58,900 nt of DNA from Desulfobulbaceae bacterium (GCA_002868945.1 PKTX01000040.1:1-58900); one strand, 5' to 3'; shown: positions 8,541 through 17,621, numbered from the stretch's first letter. Made by a program: numbers and translations. The notes: generated by a model not told the origin, from the sequence alone.

Positions 8541-8576
8541 TAAAAAACCGATTCTCCTGATTTGTGAAGGATCGGC
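8541..8576 (-). terminator. Possible riboswitch expression-platform terminator
   Basis: On the minus strand CCGAT ... ATCGG (with inner CCT/AGG pairs) is followed by six T residues, just upstream of the cbiK ribosome-binding site. The stem is weak but correctly placed for premature termination when adenosylcobalamin is bound. A second GC-rich hairpin (TTGCCTCG/CGAGGCAA, 8629-8657) lies between it and the aptamer. Confidence 0.55.
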
Positions 8577-8662
8577 TCAGAAAAAGGTGGTTGCCCAACC
8601 CGGCCAGATCCCTCTCCGCGGAGGTTGCCGGTTGCCTCGTCCCAAAGCGAGGCAACGCTCAT

Positions 8663-8884
8663 CCAGGCAGGTCTCCTGACTTTTTTCAGTCGTGGCCGCC
8701 TTCCCATCCTTTACAGACAGTGGCGTTGTGGCCGGACTCTGAAGACGCCGTAAAGAACGCGGCAGCGTTTTTACAGTGTTTTCAAGTATCTTGCAGGGCA
8801 AGACAGAAAATTTACAGTGGCGGGACCGTTCCCGAGTTGCACGGGATTCCCTATTAAGCCCAATAAATCGGGCACCTGGACAGG
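8663..8884 (-). promoter_or_regulatory. Cobalamin riboswitch
   Basis: Read on the minus strand, the region has the core elements of a B12 aptamer in order: GGTGCCCGA at the 5' side, GGGAATCCCGTG with CGGGAACGGTCCCGCCACTG, GCCACTGTCTGTAAA, GGGAAGGCGGCC, and the B12 box AGTCAGGAGACCTGCC. It lies upstream of cbiK and the whole corrin operon, which should be switched off when cobalamin is plentiful. Confidence 0.95.
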
Positions 8885-8889
8885 GCCTA

Positions 8890-8918
8890 TATCTACAAAA
8901 AGGGTGGACAGATGTCAA
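8890..8918 (-). promoter_or_regulatory. Sigma70-type promoter of the riboswitch/B12 operon
   Basis: Minus strand TTGACA (8918-8913), a 17-base spacer and TAGATA (8895-8890). Transcription would begin near 8883, at the 5' edge of the aptamer. Confidence 0.6.
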
Positions 8919-9025
8919 GGCCGTTGCCAATTGGCCGGCGACCTTTTACTATGTCCGCTTTGCCGGGGGGAAGGCCCTTGGCGGTAACATGCCGGAATTA
9001 TTCGGCTCCCCTGAGATGGAAAACA

Positions 9026-10408
9026 ATGACATCATCCTTTTTGGTGGCCGGCACCCATTCCGGCTGCGGTAAGACAACAATCAGCCTTGGCCTCATGGCA
9101 GCCTTGTCTCAAATGGGCTATGAGGTGCAGCCCTTCAAGTGCGGCCCGGACTTTATTGATCCCACCCTGCATGCCGTGGTCTGCGGCCGCAGTAGCCGCA
9201 ACCTCGATCTGCGCATGTGCGGGACTGACTTTGTCCGCCGTTGTTTTGCCGGCCATCCGGCCCAGGTGCGGGTGGTGGAAGGGGTGATGGGGCTCTTTGA
9301 CGGCGCAGAGGCATCGGCCGCTGCCCTGGCCAGAGAGCTGGCTATACCGGTGGTGTTGGTGGTGGATGTCCGTTCGGCGGCCGAGAGTGTGGCAGCCGTG
9401 GTAAAGGGATTTTGTGAACTGGACCGGCAGCTGCATGTGGCAGGGGTGATTTTAAATCGTATCGGTAGCCCCCGCCATCTGGAGCTGGTAGAGACGGCAG
9501 TAAAAGAGCATTGCCAGGTGCCGATCCTGGGCTACCTGCCCCGTGATGTGGAGTTTGCCATGCCGGAGCGCCATCTGGGCCTGCACATGGGCGAAGAAGG
9601 TGTGCTGGATGCGGGGCTGGTCAGCCACCTGGCGGAAACCATCCTCCATTATGTCGATCTGGGTGCGCTGCTTGCCGCCAGTCGGCATGCAGACCTCAGC
9701 AAGGAGGGGGGAGAGCGGCAGCCAGCCCTTGCGCCTGCAAGGAAACGCCTGGCCGTGGCCCGGGATGCGGCCTTCTGCTTTTACTATGAGGATAATTTTG
9801 AGCTGCTGCGTCAGGCCGGGGTGGAGCTGGTCTTTTTCAGCCCCCTGCATGACAGTGAGCTGCCCCCGGATATCGATGCCATCTACCTGGGCGGTGGCTA
9901 TCCGGAATTGCATGGTGAGACGCTGGCAGCCAACACTGCCCTGCGCCGGGCCATAAAAGAGTGGTCAGAGGCGGGCCGGCTCCTGTACGCTGAATGCGGC
10001 GGTTTCATGTACCTCTGCCAGGGCCTTGTTGATCAGCAGGGCAAGCGGCACGCCATGGCCGGCGTCTTTCCGGTGCAGGCCCGCATGAACAAACGTCTGC
10101 GCAGGCTGGGCTATCGGGAGGCAAGGCTAAGCGCTGACAGCCTGTGGGGCAGGGCAGGAGACGTGCTGCGGGGCCACGAGTTTCATTATTCGGAGATCGA
10201 TGCCATGCCCAGCGAGGTGGCCAGGATCTATGAGCTTGCCGACGGCCGTTGCGAGGGTTACCAGCTTCGCAACACCCTGGGCGGCTATCTCCATCTCCAC
10301 TTCGGCGGCACGCCACAGGCGGTGACCTGGTTTGTCGGACGTTTGGCTGATTGTAAACGGACGTGTGATGCAACGAGGATTCTGAATTCAGGCATCAGAA
10401 AACAGTAG
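9026..10408 (+). CDS. cobB: Cobyrinate a,c-diamide synthase (CbiA/CobB)
   Basis: ATP- and glutamine-dependent amidation of the a and c side chains of (cobalt) cobyrinate. The N-terminal dethiobiotin-synthetase-like domain begins FLVAGTHSGCGKTTISLGL (P-loop, residues 4-22). The C-terminal class I amidotransferase domain has AIYLGGGYPELH, the nucleophile Cys in LLYAECGGFMYLC and the late GYLHLHFGG. I chose the ATG at 9026, directly before the P-loop strand, not the in-frame ATG at 8912. The last seven codons and the TAG stop match a dispersed host repeat (see 56102-56170), so the tail NSGIRKQ is repeat-derived. It diverges from the riboswitch operon. Confidence 0.95.
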   Translation: MTSSFLVAGTHSGCGKTTISLGLMAALSQMGYEVQPFKCGPDFIDPTLHAVVCGRSSRNLDLRMCGTDFVRRCFAGHPAQVRVVEGVMGLFDGAEASAAALARELAIPVVLVVDVRSAAESVAAVVKGFCELDRQLHVAGVILNRIGSPRHLELVETAVKEHCQVPILGYLPRDVEFAMPERHLGLHMGEEGVLDAGLVSHLAETILHYVDLGALLAASRHADLSKEGGERQPALAPARKRLAVARDAAFCFYYEDNFELLRQAGVELVFFSPLHDSELPPDIDAIYLGGGYPELHGETLAANTALRRAIKEWSEAGRLLYAECGGFMYLCQGLVDQQGKRHAMAGVFPVQARMNKRLRRLGYREARLSADSLWGRAGDVLRGHEFHYSEIDAMPSEVARIYELADGRCEGYQLRNTLGGYLHLHFGGTPQAVTWFVGRLADCKRTCDATRILNSGIRKQ

Positions 10409-10506
10409 AAAGGCTTGAAGATCAGTGGTTCTGACTTCTTTAATTCCGGCATGGTGGAAAAAACTTCAGCATGTCATTGTTGGCCTGCAGACTGCCAAAA
10501 AAATAA

Positions 10507-10700
10507 GGCCATCTTGAATAATTGCTGTTTTGCCCGATTTTTTCGGCGCTACGAAAATTAAAATCCTTACATATGCTCGATATGCTGCACCCCAAGGGCA
10601 CCCGGAGTGTCGCAGGCTCCCTTACCTCTTTTAGGGCGCGCTTTTTATATTCTATGCTTCTCAAACTCGAACAAAAACATCTCATTATTCAAGATACCCA
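10507..10700. repeat. MITE-like element with 12-bp terminal inverted repeats
   Basis: Left end GGCCATCTTGAATAATTG and right end CATTATTCAAGATACCC are inverted copies sharing ATCTTGAATAAT, with similar TGTTTTG continuing inward at both ends. The 194-base interior has no reading frame. Related ends or pieces lie at 12756-12794, 14681-14804 and 58869-58900. It accounts for most of the 460-base gap between cobB and btuC. Confidence 0.65.
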
Positions 10701-10814
10701 TAACACAACGCCGATGAGTTGCCATTATCTCTTTATCGCCCGGAAGGCCGGGCTCCTACGGCATCATTCCAGGAAGCCGGCTGAGATTCGATGGGAATCA
10801 AAACTCGGAAAGTT

Positions 10815-10849
10815 GAGACACAAAGGTTTTTCCGTGCCTCTGTGGTTAC
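10815..10849. repeat. CACAAAG-type repeat, short copy 4
   Basis: Gagacacaaagg and cctctgtggtt around a short T-rich loop, just upstream of btuC; same family as the copies in the cob operon. Confidence 0.6.
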
Positions 10850-10868
10850 CTTCGGATACTTTTTGCCA

Positions 10869-11909
10869 ATGACTGATTGCAGCCGCCATAACCGGCCACC
10901 CTATCTGATGATCACGGCCCTCGGCCTTGCCCTGGTGCTGGCCATCGTGGTCTCGGCCGGGATGGGCTATCTGGCCATCACGCCGCTGGAGGTGGCCCAG
11001 GTCATCTGGGCCAAGGTGAGCGGCAGCCCCCTGCCCGTGGATTTTGACCCCACCTTCGGCTATGTGGTCTGGGAGGTGCGGTTGCCGCGCATTCTCACCG
11101 CCGCCCTGGTGGGCGGTTCCCTGGCCGTGGCCGGCGTGCTCTTTCAGGCCATCCTGCTCAATCCCCTGGCAGATCCCTATACCCTGGGGGTCTCCTCCGG
11201 TGCCGCCTTTGGCGCCTCCCTGGCCCTGCTCATCAATATATCCTTTCTATCCCTCTACTCCGTGCCGCTCTTTGCCTTTGCCGGGGCCGTGGCCACCCTC
11301 TTTGTCGTCCTGGCCCTGGCCTCGGTGGATGGTCGGCTGGGCACCGGTACCCTGATCCTCTCCGGGGTGATAGTGGCGGCCATCCTGTCGGCCGGTATCG
11401 GTTTTATCAAACACCTGGCTGATGAGCAGGTGGCAGTGATCATCTTCTGGCTCATGGGCAGCTTTGCCGCCCGCACCTGGTCCCATGTCATGCTGGTATG
11501 CGGCGCGGCGCTGGCCGGCCTGGTCATCGCCTTTTTCTTTGGCCGCGATCTTAATATCATGGCCCTGGGCCAGCGCAGCTCCGACTCCCTGGGTGTGGAC
11601 ACGGCCCGCACCCGCAAGATCCTGCTGGTGGCCGGTTCCCTGGTGACGGCCACCTGCGTGTCAGTCTCCGGTATTATCGGTTTTATCGGCCTGATCACCC
11701 CGCATCTCATGCGCTTTATTGTCGGGCCGGACAACCGGAAATTGATCCCGGTCTCCTTTCTGGCCGGCGCCATTCTACTGCTGGCCGCCGATACCTTGAC
11801 CCGGGCCGTGCTGCCGTCCGAGGTGCCCATCGGCGTGCTCACCGCTCTTATCGGCGGCCCCTTTTTCTGTTACATCTTCCGGAAGAAACAGCTCCATGCC
11901 CTTTCTTAA
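10869..11909 (+). CDS. btuC: FecCD/BtuC-type ABC transporter permease
   Basis: Polytopic inner-membrane permease of 346 residues with about nine to ten hydrophobic helices. The family marks are EVRLPRILTAALVGGSLAVAG near residue 72, NPLADPYTLGVSSGAAFGA near 100, LGQRSSDSLGVDTARTRK, and the C-terminal GFIGLITPHLMRFIVGPDNR. The ATG at 10869 is preferred over an in-frame start 78 bases upstream that would translate a repeat. It overlaps the ATPase gene by 14 bases. By context it imports corrinoids; the family also includes siderophore and haem permeases. Confidence 0.9.
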   Translation: MTDCSRHNRPPYLMITALGLALVLAIVVSAGMGYLAITPLEVAQVIWAKVSGSPLPVDFDPTFGYVVWEVRLPRILTAALVGGSLAVAGVLFQAILLNPLADPYTLGVSSGAAFGASLALLINISFLSLYSVPLFAFAGAVATLFVVLALASVDGRLGTGTLILSGVIVAAILSAGIGFIKHLADEQVAVIIFWLMGSFAARTWSHVMLVCGAALAGLVIAFFFGRDLNIMALGQRSSDSLGVDTARTRKILLVAGSLVTATCVSVSGIIGFIGLITPHLMRFIVGPDNRKLIPVSFLAGAILLLAADTLTRAVLPSEVPIGVLTALIGGPFFCYIFRKKQLHALS

Positions 11910-12678
11910 AGCAGATAATCTCTCCTTTGACTATGGTCCGCGGCAGGTGCTGCGTCATATCAGCCTTGCCCTGGAGCCGGGTCGTTTTTATGGCCTGCTG
12001 GGTCCCAACGGCAGCGGCAAGACAACCCTTCTCGATCTGCTCATTGCCAATCTGACACCGGCGCAAGGTGCCATTTCCCTGCAGGGGCGTCCCTTGGCAA
12101 GCTACAGCCGTCGGCAACTGGCCCGGCAAATGGCCCTTGTTCCCCAGGAGTTTGATCTCGGCTTTGATTTTCCGGTGCGAGATATTGTCATGATGGGCCG
12201 GCATCCCCATATTCGCCGCTTTGCCGCGCCTGGTCCGGAGGATTGGGCCTGCACCGGTCGGGCCATGGCGGATTTGCAGGTGGACCGCTTGGCCGACCGC
12301 AGCATCACGGCGCTGTCCGGCGGTGAGAAGCAGCGGGTGGTGGCGGCCCGGGCCCTGGCCCAGGACACACCGCTGCTCATCATGGATGAGGCCACCGCCA
12401 ATCTCGACATCAGGCATACTATCCAGATCTTTCAGGTGGTGCGCCGCCGCGTGGAGGAGGGCGGTATTGTCCTGGCCGCCATCCATGACCTCAACCTGGC
12501 GGCCGCCTTTTGTGACGAGATCTTTTTGCTGAAAGAGGGGGGGCTGCAGGCCGCTGGTCCTCCGGAGGAGGTCCTGGCGGCGCCCCGTATTGCCGAGGTG
12601 TTCGGTGTCCGGTGCCAGACCTCTTTTAACGCCTTTAACCGCAGCCATCAGGTGGCCTTTCAGTGGCGTCGGCAATAA
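11896..12678 (+). CDS. btuD: BtuD-type ABC transporter ATPase
   Basis: ATP-hydrolysing subunit of 260 residues. Walker A GPNGSGKTT is near residue 37, the Q-loop is VPQEFD, the signature LSGGEKQRV is near 137, Walker B LLIMDEATANLD near 157, and the H-loop is AIHDLN. It is closest in layout to FepC/BtuD-like ATPases and overlaps btuC by 14 bases, so the two are translationally coupled. Confidence 0.92.
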   Translation: MPFLKADNLSFDYGPRQVLRHISLALEPGRFYGLLGPNGSGKTTLLDLLIANLTPAQGAISLQGRPLASYSRRQLARQMALVPQEFDLGFDFPVRDIVMMGRHPHIRRFAAPGPEDWACTGRAMADLQVDRLADRSITALSGGEKQRVVAARALAQDTPLLIMDEATANLDIRHTIQIFQVVRRRVEEGGIVLAAIHDLNLAAAFCDEIFLLKEGGLQAAGPPEEVLAAPRIAEVFGVRCQTSFNAFNRSHQVAFQWRRQ

Positions 12679-12755
12679 AGGCGGGGCCCGGCGCAGCCCG
12701 GCCTGCCGCCCAAAAAAAGGGGAGCGGCAAGGGGGGGCTGGCGCCGGTCGGCCAA

Positions 12756-12794
12756 GCCTGCTACACTCCGAAAGAGCAATTATTCAAGATGACC
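12756..12794. repeat. Fragment of the ATTATTCAAGAT repeat family
   Basis: GCCTGCTACACTCCGAAA followed by GCAATTATTCAAGATG matches the right part of the copy at 14681-14804, where the spacing is the same but T is G. It lies in the gap between btuD and btuF. Confidence 0.55.
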
Positions 12795-12840
12795 TTGATA
12801 TTAAACGAGTTGAAAACCGTTTCAAAGGTATGATGCCACG

Positions 12841-12888
12841 AGAATTCAGAATTCAGAATTCAGAATTCAGGAGTCAGGAAACAGAAGA
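12841..12888. repeat. AGAATTC heptamer tract with GGAGTCAGGAAACAG tail
   Basis: Four tandem copies of the 7-mer AGAATTC lead into AGGAGTCAGGAAACAGAAG. The same tail ends the tract at 56102-56170 and the cobB coding region, so this is one dispersed family of short tandem repeats. Confidence 0.75.
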
Positions 12889-12917
12889 TACCCTTAATAA
12901 AGTGTGAAGGTTGTAAT

Positions 12918-13880
12918 GTGAAGATGAAAAATATTCAGTTGTTGCTGCTCGTCAGCCTGTTGCTGATGTCGGCCGGCCCTCTGGGGGCCGAACAGCTTGT
13001 CGATGACAATGGCCGCCAGGTCCACTTCAGCAAACCCTTCAGTCGCATTATCTCCCTCTATCCGGCCCATACCGAGAATCTCTTTTCCCTGGGCCTGGAT
13101 GCGGAGATCATCGGGGTGGCCAAGGGTGACGATTTTCCGGCCTCGGCAGTGCGCGACAGGCCCAGATTTCACTACCGGGAAGATGCCGAGAAGTTTATTG
13201 CCGCCCGGCCAGATCTTGTCCTGGTCCGACCCATGATCATGCGTGCCTACCCGCATTTCATCCGGCAGCTGGAAGAGGCGGGCATCAGCGTTGTCTCCCT
13301 GCAGCCCACTTCGGTGCATGACATGTATGATTACTGGCGCCGCCTGGGACGCCTCACCGGTCGCAGCCAGGAGGCGGAAAATATGGTGAGCGCCTTCCGG
13401 CAAGAGTTGGCCGCCCTGCGCAGCCGTACTGCCGAGCTGCGGCCGGATCAGCGCAAAAAGGTCTACTTTGAGGCCATTCATCGCAAGATGAAGACCTTTA
13501 TGCCCAGCTCCCTGGCCGTCTTTGCCCTGGAGAGCGCCGGCGGCATCAATATCGCCGCTGATGCCGAACAGGTGCGCAGTACCAATATTGCCTATTACGG
13601 CAAGGAGCGGATTCTGGCCAAGGCCGATGATATTGACGTCTTTCTGGCCCAGCAGGGTGTGATGAACCGGGTGAGCAAGGAGGTGATTCGCCGTGAGCCG
13701 GGTTTCATGGCCTTAAAGGCAGTGCGGCGCGGTGAGATATATATTGTCGATGAGCATCTTGTGGCGCGGCCCACCCTGCGTCTGCTTGACGGTATCAGGG
13801 CGATCGGCGCCATTCTCTATCCCGATTCTTTTCAGACGGCAAAGGTGGCGGAGTCGCACAAAGGCCATTCTGCCCATTGA
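12918..13880 (+). CDS. btuF: BtuF-type periplasmic binding protein
   Basis: Solute-binding protein of 320 residues for the BtuCD-like transporter. A signal peptide covers residues 1-24 (MKMKNIQLLLLVSLLLMSAGPLGA). The two-lobe TroA-like fold follows, with the N-lobe motif RIISLYPAHTENLFSLGL, DLVLVRPMI and the long backbone helix near residue 150. It is 239 bases downstream of btuD in the same direction, with repeats in between. A cobalamin or cobinamide ligand is inferred from the neighbouring genes; an iron-chelate ligand cannot be excluded. Confidence 0.88.
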   Translation: MKMKNIQLLLLVSLLLMSAGPLGAEQLVDDNGRQVHFSKPFSRIISLYPAHTENLFSLGLDAEIIGVAKGDDFPASAVRDRPRFHYREDAEKFIAARPDLVLVRPMIMRAYPHFIRQLEEAGISVVSLQPTSVHDMYDYWRRLGRLTGRSQEAENMVSAFRQELAALRSRTAELRPDQRKKVYFEAIHRKMKTFMPSSLAVFALESAGGINIAADAEQVRSTNIAYYGKERILAKADDIDVFLAQQGVMNRVSKEVIRREPGFMALKAVRRGEIYIVDEHLVARPTLRLLDGIRAIGAILYPDSFQTAKVAESHKGHSAH

Positions 13881-14225
13881 GACGGCTTGCTATAGTTTCG
13901 CATGGCAGCGCCCTTTTTTGTCAGGGAAGGGTGAGGCAAGGTTGTAAAACACGGAAAGTCCGAAATATTCCATCACACCTTTCTGACTCCTGAATTCTCC
14001 TGGACTCACAGGTCCGCAACGGCTTTTAACTCGTGCCTGTCCGGAAATGGCCCTCTCGGAGTCTCGTAAACTCGCTTACCGGCCCGATCTCGGCGTCATG
14101 CTCAAAAAATAATGCTCGGAATATCGTATATATGCCTGTGCTTATTTTTCTCGCAATCCTTGATCTCGAACGAAATGACCTATTTCTGGACAGACACTAA
14201 CTCGCATAAGGAGTGGTGGGGCAAT
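13881..14225. other. 345-base intergenic region, no gene seen
   Basis: I see no coding region or RNA gene. It holds another degenerate member of the heptamer repeat family (ctgactcctgaattctcctgg near 13983). AAGGAG (14208-14213) in front of the following small gene is the only other signal. Confidence 0.6.
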
Positions 14226-14606
14226 ATGGAGATTAAACAGGGCAACCGGCGTCGCAACAATAAGCTGATCTTTATCACCACCGGCGTCATTGTGCTGCTC
14301 CTCATCCTGGCCCGGCAGCCGGTGCCCAACGGCGAGATTGTCAAGATCCGCCTCGGTGACAGCGCCTTTCAGGTGGCCAACAGGCTCAGCCAGGCGGGCA
14401 TTGCCTTCCGCAGCCGGAGCGCTGCGCATGGTGACGCCCTTGTCGTGGACTATCAGCCCGTCTCAGGACTGGATCGTCTGCGCAACAGGGGCGCGGGCAG
14501 CGTCTATGAAATATATATTGTCGACGACAGGGTGGCGCTTCTTGTCTGGCGGGCCGAGGACGGCAGCGAGCTTGGCCGGCCAGTGATGATCCGCCTGCGC
14601 CGGTGA
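14226..14606 (+). CDS. Hypothetical membrane-anchored protein
   Basis: Unrecognised protein of 126 residues. A basic N-terminus (MEIKQGNRRRNNK) precedes one hydrophobic helix (LIFITTGVIVLLLILA, residues 14-29). The exported part begins NGEIVKIRLGDSAFQVANRL, which loosely resembles the small N-terminal module of MltG/YceG proteins, and ends in a basic tail. The ATG at 14226 follows an AAGGAG; longer in-frame starts are not supported by a ribosome-binding site. It lies alone between btuF and the convergent LysR gene. Confidence 0.6.
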   Translation: MEIKQGNRRRNNKLIFITTGVIVLLLILARQPVPNGEIVKIRLGDSAFQVANRLSQAGIAFRSRSAAHGDALVVDYQPVSGLDRLRNRGAGSVYEIYIVDDRVALLVWRAEDGSELGRPVMIRLRR

Positions 14607-14680
14607 GTCGGAACCCTTTGCCGGTCACGGCCAATCAGCCCGAATGCCCGGAAAAGGGAGAGGGGGCTCTTTCCTTGCGC

Positions 14681-14804
14681 TTTTTCGGCTGATTTTTGCG
14701 GCCCTACGGAAATAAAAATCCTCACATCTGCCAGATATGCTGCGTGCCCGTAAGAGATTAGGGGGCCTGCGACACTCCGAAATATCTCATTATTCAAGAG
14801 ACCC
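14681..14804. repeat. Truncated copy of the ATCTTGAATAAT repeat family
   Basis: It shares CTACGGAAAT, AAAATCC, CACATCTGC and GATATGCTGC with the element at 10507-10700 and ends in the same terminal repeat (CATTATTCAAGAGACCC). The left terminal repeat is absent. The right end overlaps the last codons and the TGA stop of the LysR gene. Confidence 0.6.
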
Positions 14805-15681
14805 TAAAGGCGTTTGCCACCATATCATAGAAGGCCTGGTAGTGGGGCGGCAGGCTTCTTTTTTTGTGACGCATCAGATAAAAGCTGCGGATCATGGCCG
14901 GACCGGGCAGCTCCAGGGTGTGCAGGCTGCCGGCAGCCAACTCCTCCCTGATCGCCATTTTTGAGAGGATGGAGATGCCGAGGCCTGCCTTGACGGCCTC
15001 CTTCACCGAGGCGGTGGAGCCCAGGGTGGCGACAATCTGCAGGTCTTTCTGCTCCACCCCTCTTTCGCGCAGAAACTTCTCGGCCACCAGGCGGGTACCG
15101 GACCCCTTTTCCCGTTGGATAAAGGGAACACCGGCCAGGCCCTGCCGCTGCCGGTCTTGCACCAGCGCCGCTGTGCCGGCACAGACCAACTCATCATCAT
15201 AAAAGGGCTGCAGGGAGAGCCGGCTCTGCTCCGTCGGCGCGCCCACCACACCGAAGAGCAGGTCGTGGCCGACCACCATGTCGGTGATGTGGGCCGTGTC
15301 ATGAATGGGGATCTCAAAGGAGACGGCCGGATACTTTTCCTTGAAGCGGGCGGCCAGGGCCGGCAGCAGGTAGGTGCCCGGGATGGTGGAGGCGCCGATG
15401 ATCAGATGGCCGGAGATGGCCATGCCGGTCTCCATGAGCAGGGTGGGAATGGCCGTTACCTCAGCGATGATCTGCAGTGCCCTGGGCAGGATGAGATCCG
15501 CCTGGGCGGTGTGAATGATGGCCCGGCCCATCCGGTCGAAGAGCTTGCACTCCAGTTCGCTTTCCAGGTTCTTGATATGTTCACTGACCGTGGGCTGGCT
15601 GATGTGCAGCTCCTCCGAGGCCCGCGAAAAACTGCGATTCTTATAGACGGCCGCAAATATCTTCAGATGATGAATATCCAT
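14794..15681 (-). CDS. LysR-family transcriptional regulator
   Basis: Regulator of 295 residues. The N-terminal winged helix-turn-helix is MDIHHLKIFAAVYKNRSFSR ... LHISQPTVSEHIKNLE (residues 1-45). The effector domain starts near residue 90 (GHLIIGASTIPGTYLLPAL) and has the typical EKGSGTR loop. It resembles the LysR regulators often seen with selenium metabolism genes in deltaproteobacteria, but no such gene is nearby. ATG at 15681 was chosen as it starts the canonical first helix; 15690 is also possible. The final residues (FRVS) and the stop codon come from the repeat that abuts the gene. Confidence 0.88.
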   Translation of the reverse strand: MDIHHLKIFAAVYKNRSFSRASEELHISQPTVSEHIKNLESELECKLFDRMGRAIIHTAQADLILPRALQIIAEVTAIPTLLMETGMAISGHLIIGASTIPGTYLLPALAARFKEKYPAVSFEIPIHDTAHITDMVVGHDLLFGVVGAPTEQSRLSLQPFYDDELVCAGTAALVQDRQRQGLAGVPFIQREKGSGTRLVAEKFLRERGVEQKDLQIVATLGSTASVKEAVKAGLGISILSKMAIREELAAGSLHTLELPGPAMIRSFYLMRHKKRSLPPHYQAFYDMVANAFRVS

Positions 15682-16223
15682 AACAGGCATAGTAATAGAA
15701 TTTGGGCATGGAAAGAAGAAAAAACAGAGCGGCATATCCTGGCAAAAAAAAGTTTTTAATTTTTTTTGGGAAGGTCTCGGCATGATTCATCAGCCGGCAA
15801 AGGCCCATGGCTGCAAGCCCTGCCGGGCGATGAAAAAATATGCCATGACCTCGGCGGATTACTTTAACGGGAATGAGAGGAAAAAAGAGAAAATAAGAGA
15901 AAATGAGAGCAAACGATGACGTTAAGAGTTTCATTAAAAGATGGGATAAGAGGCGTTATAACCTCTAAGGGCCCATTGTCGCGATGTTTTTCATGGGGGC
16001 CTGAAAAGGGCGTGTTTATGCCGGAATGGTGAGGGGCAGCGTGTAGATCTAAGCCTGGTGGGGCTCTGCAGACTGTTGATAACTCCGGTCTTTTTTTGAG
16101 ATTTTTCCGGCTCATCGGCTTTGACACCCTGCTGCATAGTAGCTAAAACATCTGCAACTTTTTGAGCCATTCTAAACAGCGCCAAGTAATCCGTTCCCCC
16201 CAAACCTTTTTGAGTTTATATCT
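15682..16223. other. Divergent region between lysR and dnaA
   Basis: About 540 bases containing the promoters of both genes. I looked for clustered DnaA boxes and saw only one poor 9-mer (tgttgataa, 16074-16082), so there is no support for a replication origin. No gene or RNA was recognised. Confidence 0.6.
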
Positions 16224-17555
16224 ATGCTGTGGCAATCCGTTAAAGAGAAACTTTCCCAAAAAATTCCGAAAAACGCCTATTCCTTGTGGATTTCGCCGTT
16301 AAAAGGACACGAGGAAGAGGGCCAGGGACTTGTCCTGACCGGGCCGGATAGTTTTTTCTGTAACTGGGTGCAGGATAAGTATCTGACTGATATTGAGACT
16401 GCTCTGCAGGAGTTGGGCAAGGCAGACATGCCGGTCTCCTTTGTCGAAGCCGCTCAAACAGCGCCGGGACATAACGAAGGCCAGCCGCAACAGATGCGGT
16501 TGCCCACCATGCCGGTTGTCAGGCAATTTACCAAGGCCCTTAATCCTCGCTATACCTTTGACGAGTTCATGGTGGGCAACTGCAATATGCTGGCCCATTC
16601 GGCCTGTGACGCCATTGCCCATGCCCGTCCCGACCTGGGCAATACCATCTATATCAATGGCGGCACCGGCATGGGCAAGAGCCATCTGACCCACGCCGTG
16701 GCCCATCACATCGTCAACCATGCGCCGTCCACCCGTCTCCACTATCTCACGGCCCAGCAGCTCACCGCCGAGATGGTCAAGGACATCAAGGCCAACACCA
16801 TGGCCAACTTCAAGGATAAGTATCAGAAGCAGTGCGACGTCCTGCTCATTGAGGATGTCCACACCCTGTCCGGCCGCACCAAGACCCAGAGTGAGCTGGC
16901 CGAGACTCTGGATATATTGATGGAGTGCGGCAAACGCGTTGTTTTTACCAGCTCAAAATCACCCCGGGAAATAGACAACCTGGACGACGGGCTGCGTTCC
17001 CGCCTGGCCTATGGCCTGATCACCACCATCAACCCTCCGGGCCTCAATACCCGGGTGAAGATCATCAGTCGCAAGGCCGCCAACTGCGACCTGCAGCTCA
17101 CCGAAAATCTGATCGGCTATCTGGCGGAAAACATCAAGGGTGACATCAGACAACTGGAAAGTATTGTCGTGGGGATCAAGGCCCGTGCCGCCCTTCTCGG
17201 GGCACCGCCTGATTTTGATATGGTCAAGGAGGTCCTGACCAATATTATAGGGCAACAGGGACAACTCTCCGTGGAGATGATCCGTGATTTTATTGCGGCA
17301 CAGTACAAGGTGACCATTAATGAGCTGCAGTCCAAATCGCGCAAAAGGACGGTGGCCTTTCCGCGGCAGGTCTGTATGTATCTGGCCCGCAAGCACACCG
17401 GCTATGCCCTGGCCGATATCGGCCGCGCCCTAAACCGCGATCATTCCACCGTGGTCCATGCCGTCCGCACCATTTCCACCAAAATTGCCCGCGACGGTTC
17501 CACCCGCGGTCAGATTGAGTTGCTCTCCGACAAGCTGGAGAAGAAGTTCTTGTAA
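16224..17555 (+). CDS. dnaA: Chromosomal replication initiator DnaA
   Basis: AAA+ initiator of 443 residues that binds DnaA boxes and opens the origin. Domain I is residues 1-80 (LWQSVKEKLSQKIPKNAYSLW). The linker is short. Domain III begins NPRYTFDEFMVGNCNMLAHS, with Walker A GGTGMGKSHL near residue 150 and Walker B DVLLIEDVH near 208. The domain IV DNA-binding signature is ALADIGRALNRDHSTVVHAV. No dnaN or clustered DnaA boxes accompany it. It is slightly short for the family because domain II is reduced. A strong terminator follows. Confidence 0.95.
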   Translation: MLWQSVKEKLSQKIPKNAYSLWISPLKGHEEEGQGLVLTGPDSFFCNWVQDKYLTDIETALQELGKADMPVSFVEAAQTAPGHNEGQPQQMRLPTMPVVRQFTKALNPRYTFDEFMVGNCNMLAHSACDAIAHARPDLGNTIYINGGTGMGKSHLTHAVAHHIVNHAPSTRLHYLTAQQLTAEMVKDIKANTMANFKDKYQKQCDVLLIEDVHTLSGRTKTQSELAETLDILMECGKRVVFTSSKSPREIDNLDDGLRSRLAYGLITTINPPGLNTRVKIISRKAANCDLQLTENLIGYLAENIKGDIRQLESIVVGIKARAALLGAPPDFDMVKEVLTNIIGQQGQLSVEMIRDFIAAQYKVTINELQSKSRKRTVAFPRQVCMYLARKHTGYALADIGRALNRDHSTVVHAVRTISTKIARDGSTRGQIELLSDKLEKKFL

Positions 17556-17587
17556 GAGGGGGCCTGTTCGCTTGCCGTTATAAAAAA

Positions 17588-17621
17588 GGGGCTGTCGCAG
17601 ATGCGGCAGCCCCTTTTTTTT
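17588..17621 (+). terminator. Intrinsic terminator of dnaA
   Basis: GGGGCTGTCGCA, a two-base loop, TGCGGCAGCCCC (one mismatch) and eight T residues, 32 bases after the dnaA stop. Confidence 0.9.

Noticed and set aside
15784-16223. Replication origin upstream of dnaA
   Set aside because: Only one poor DnaA-like 9-mer was found, no cluster and no AT-rich unwinding region; dnaN is not adjacent.
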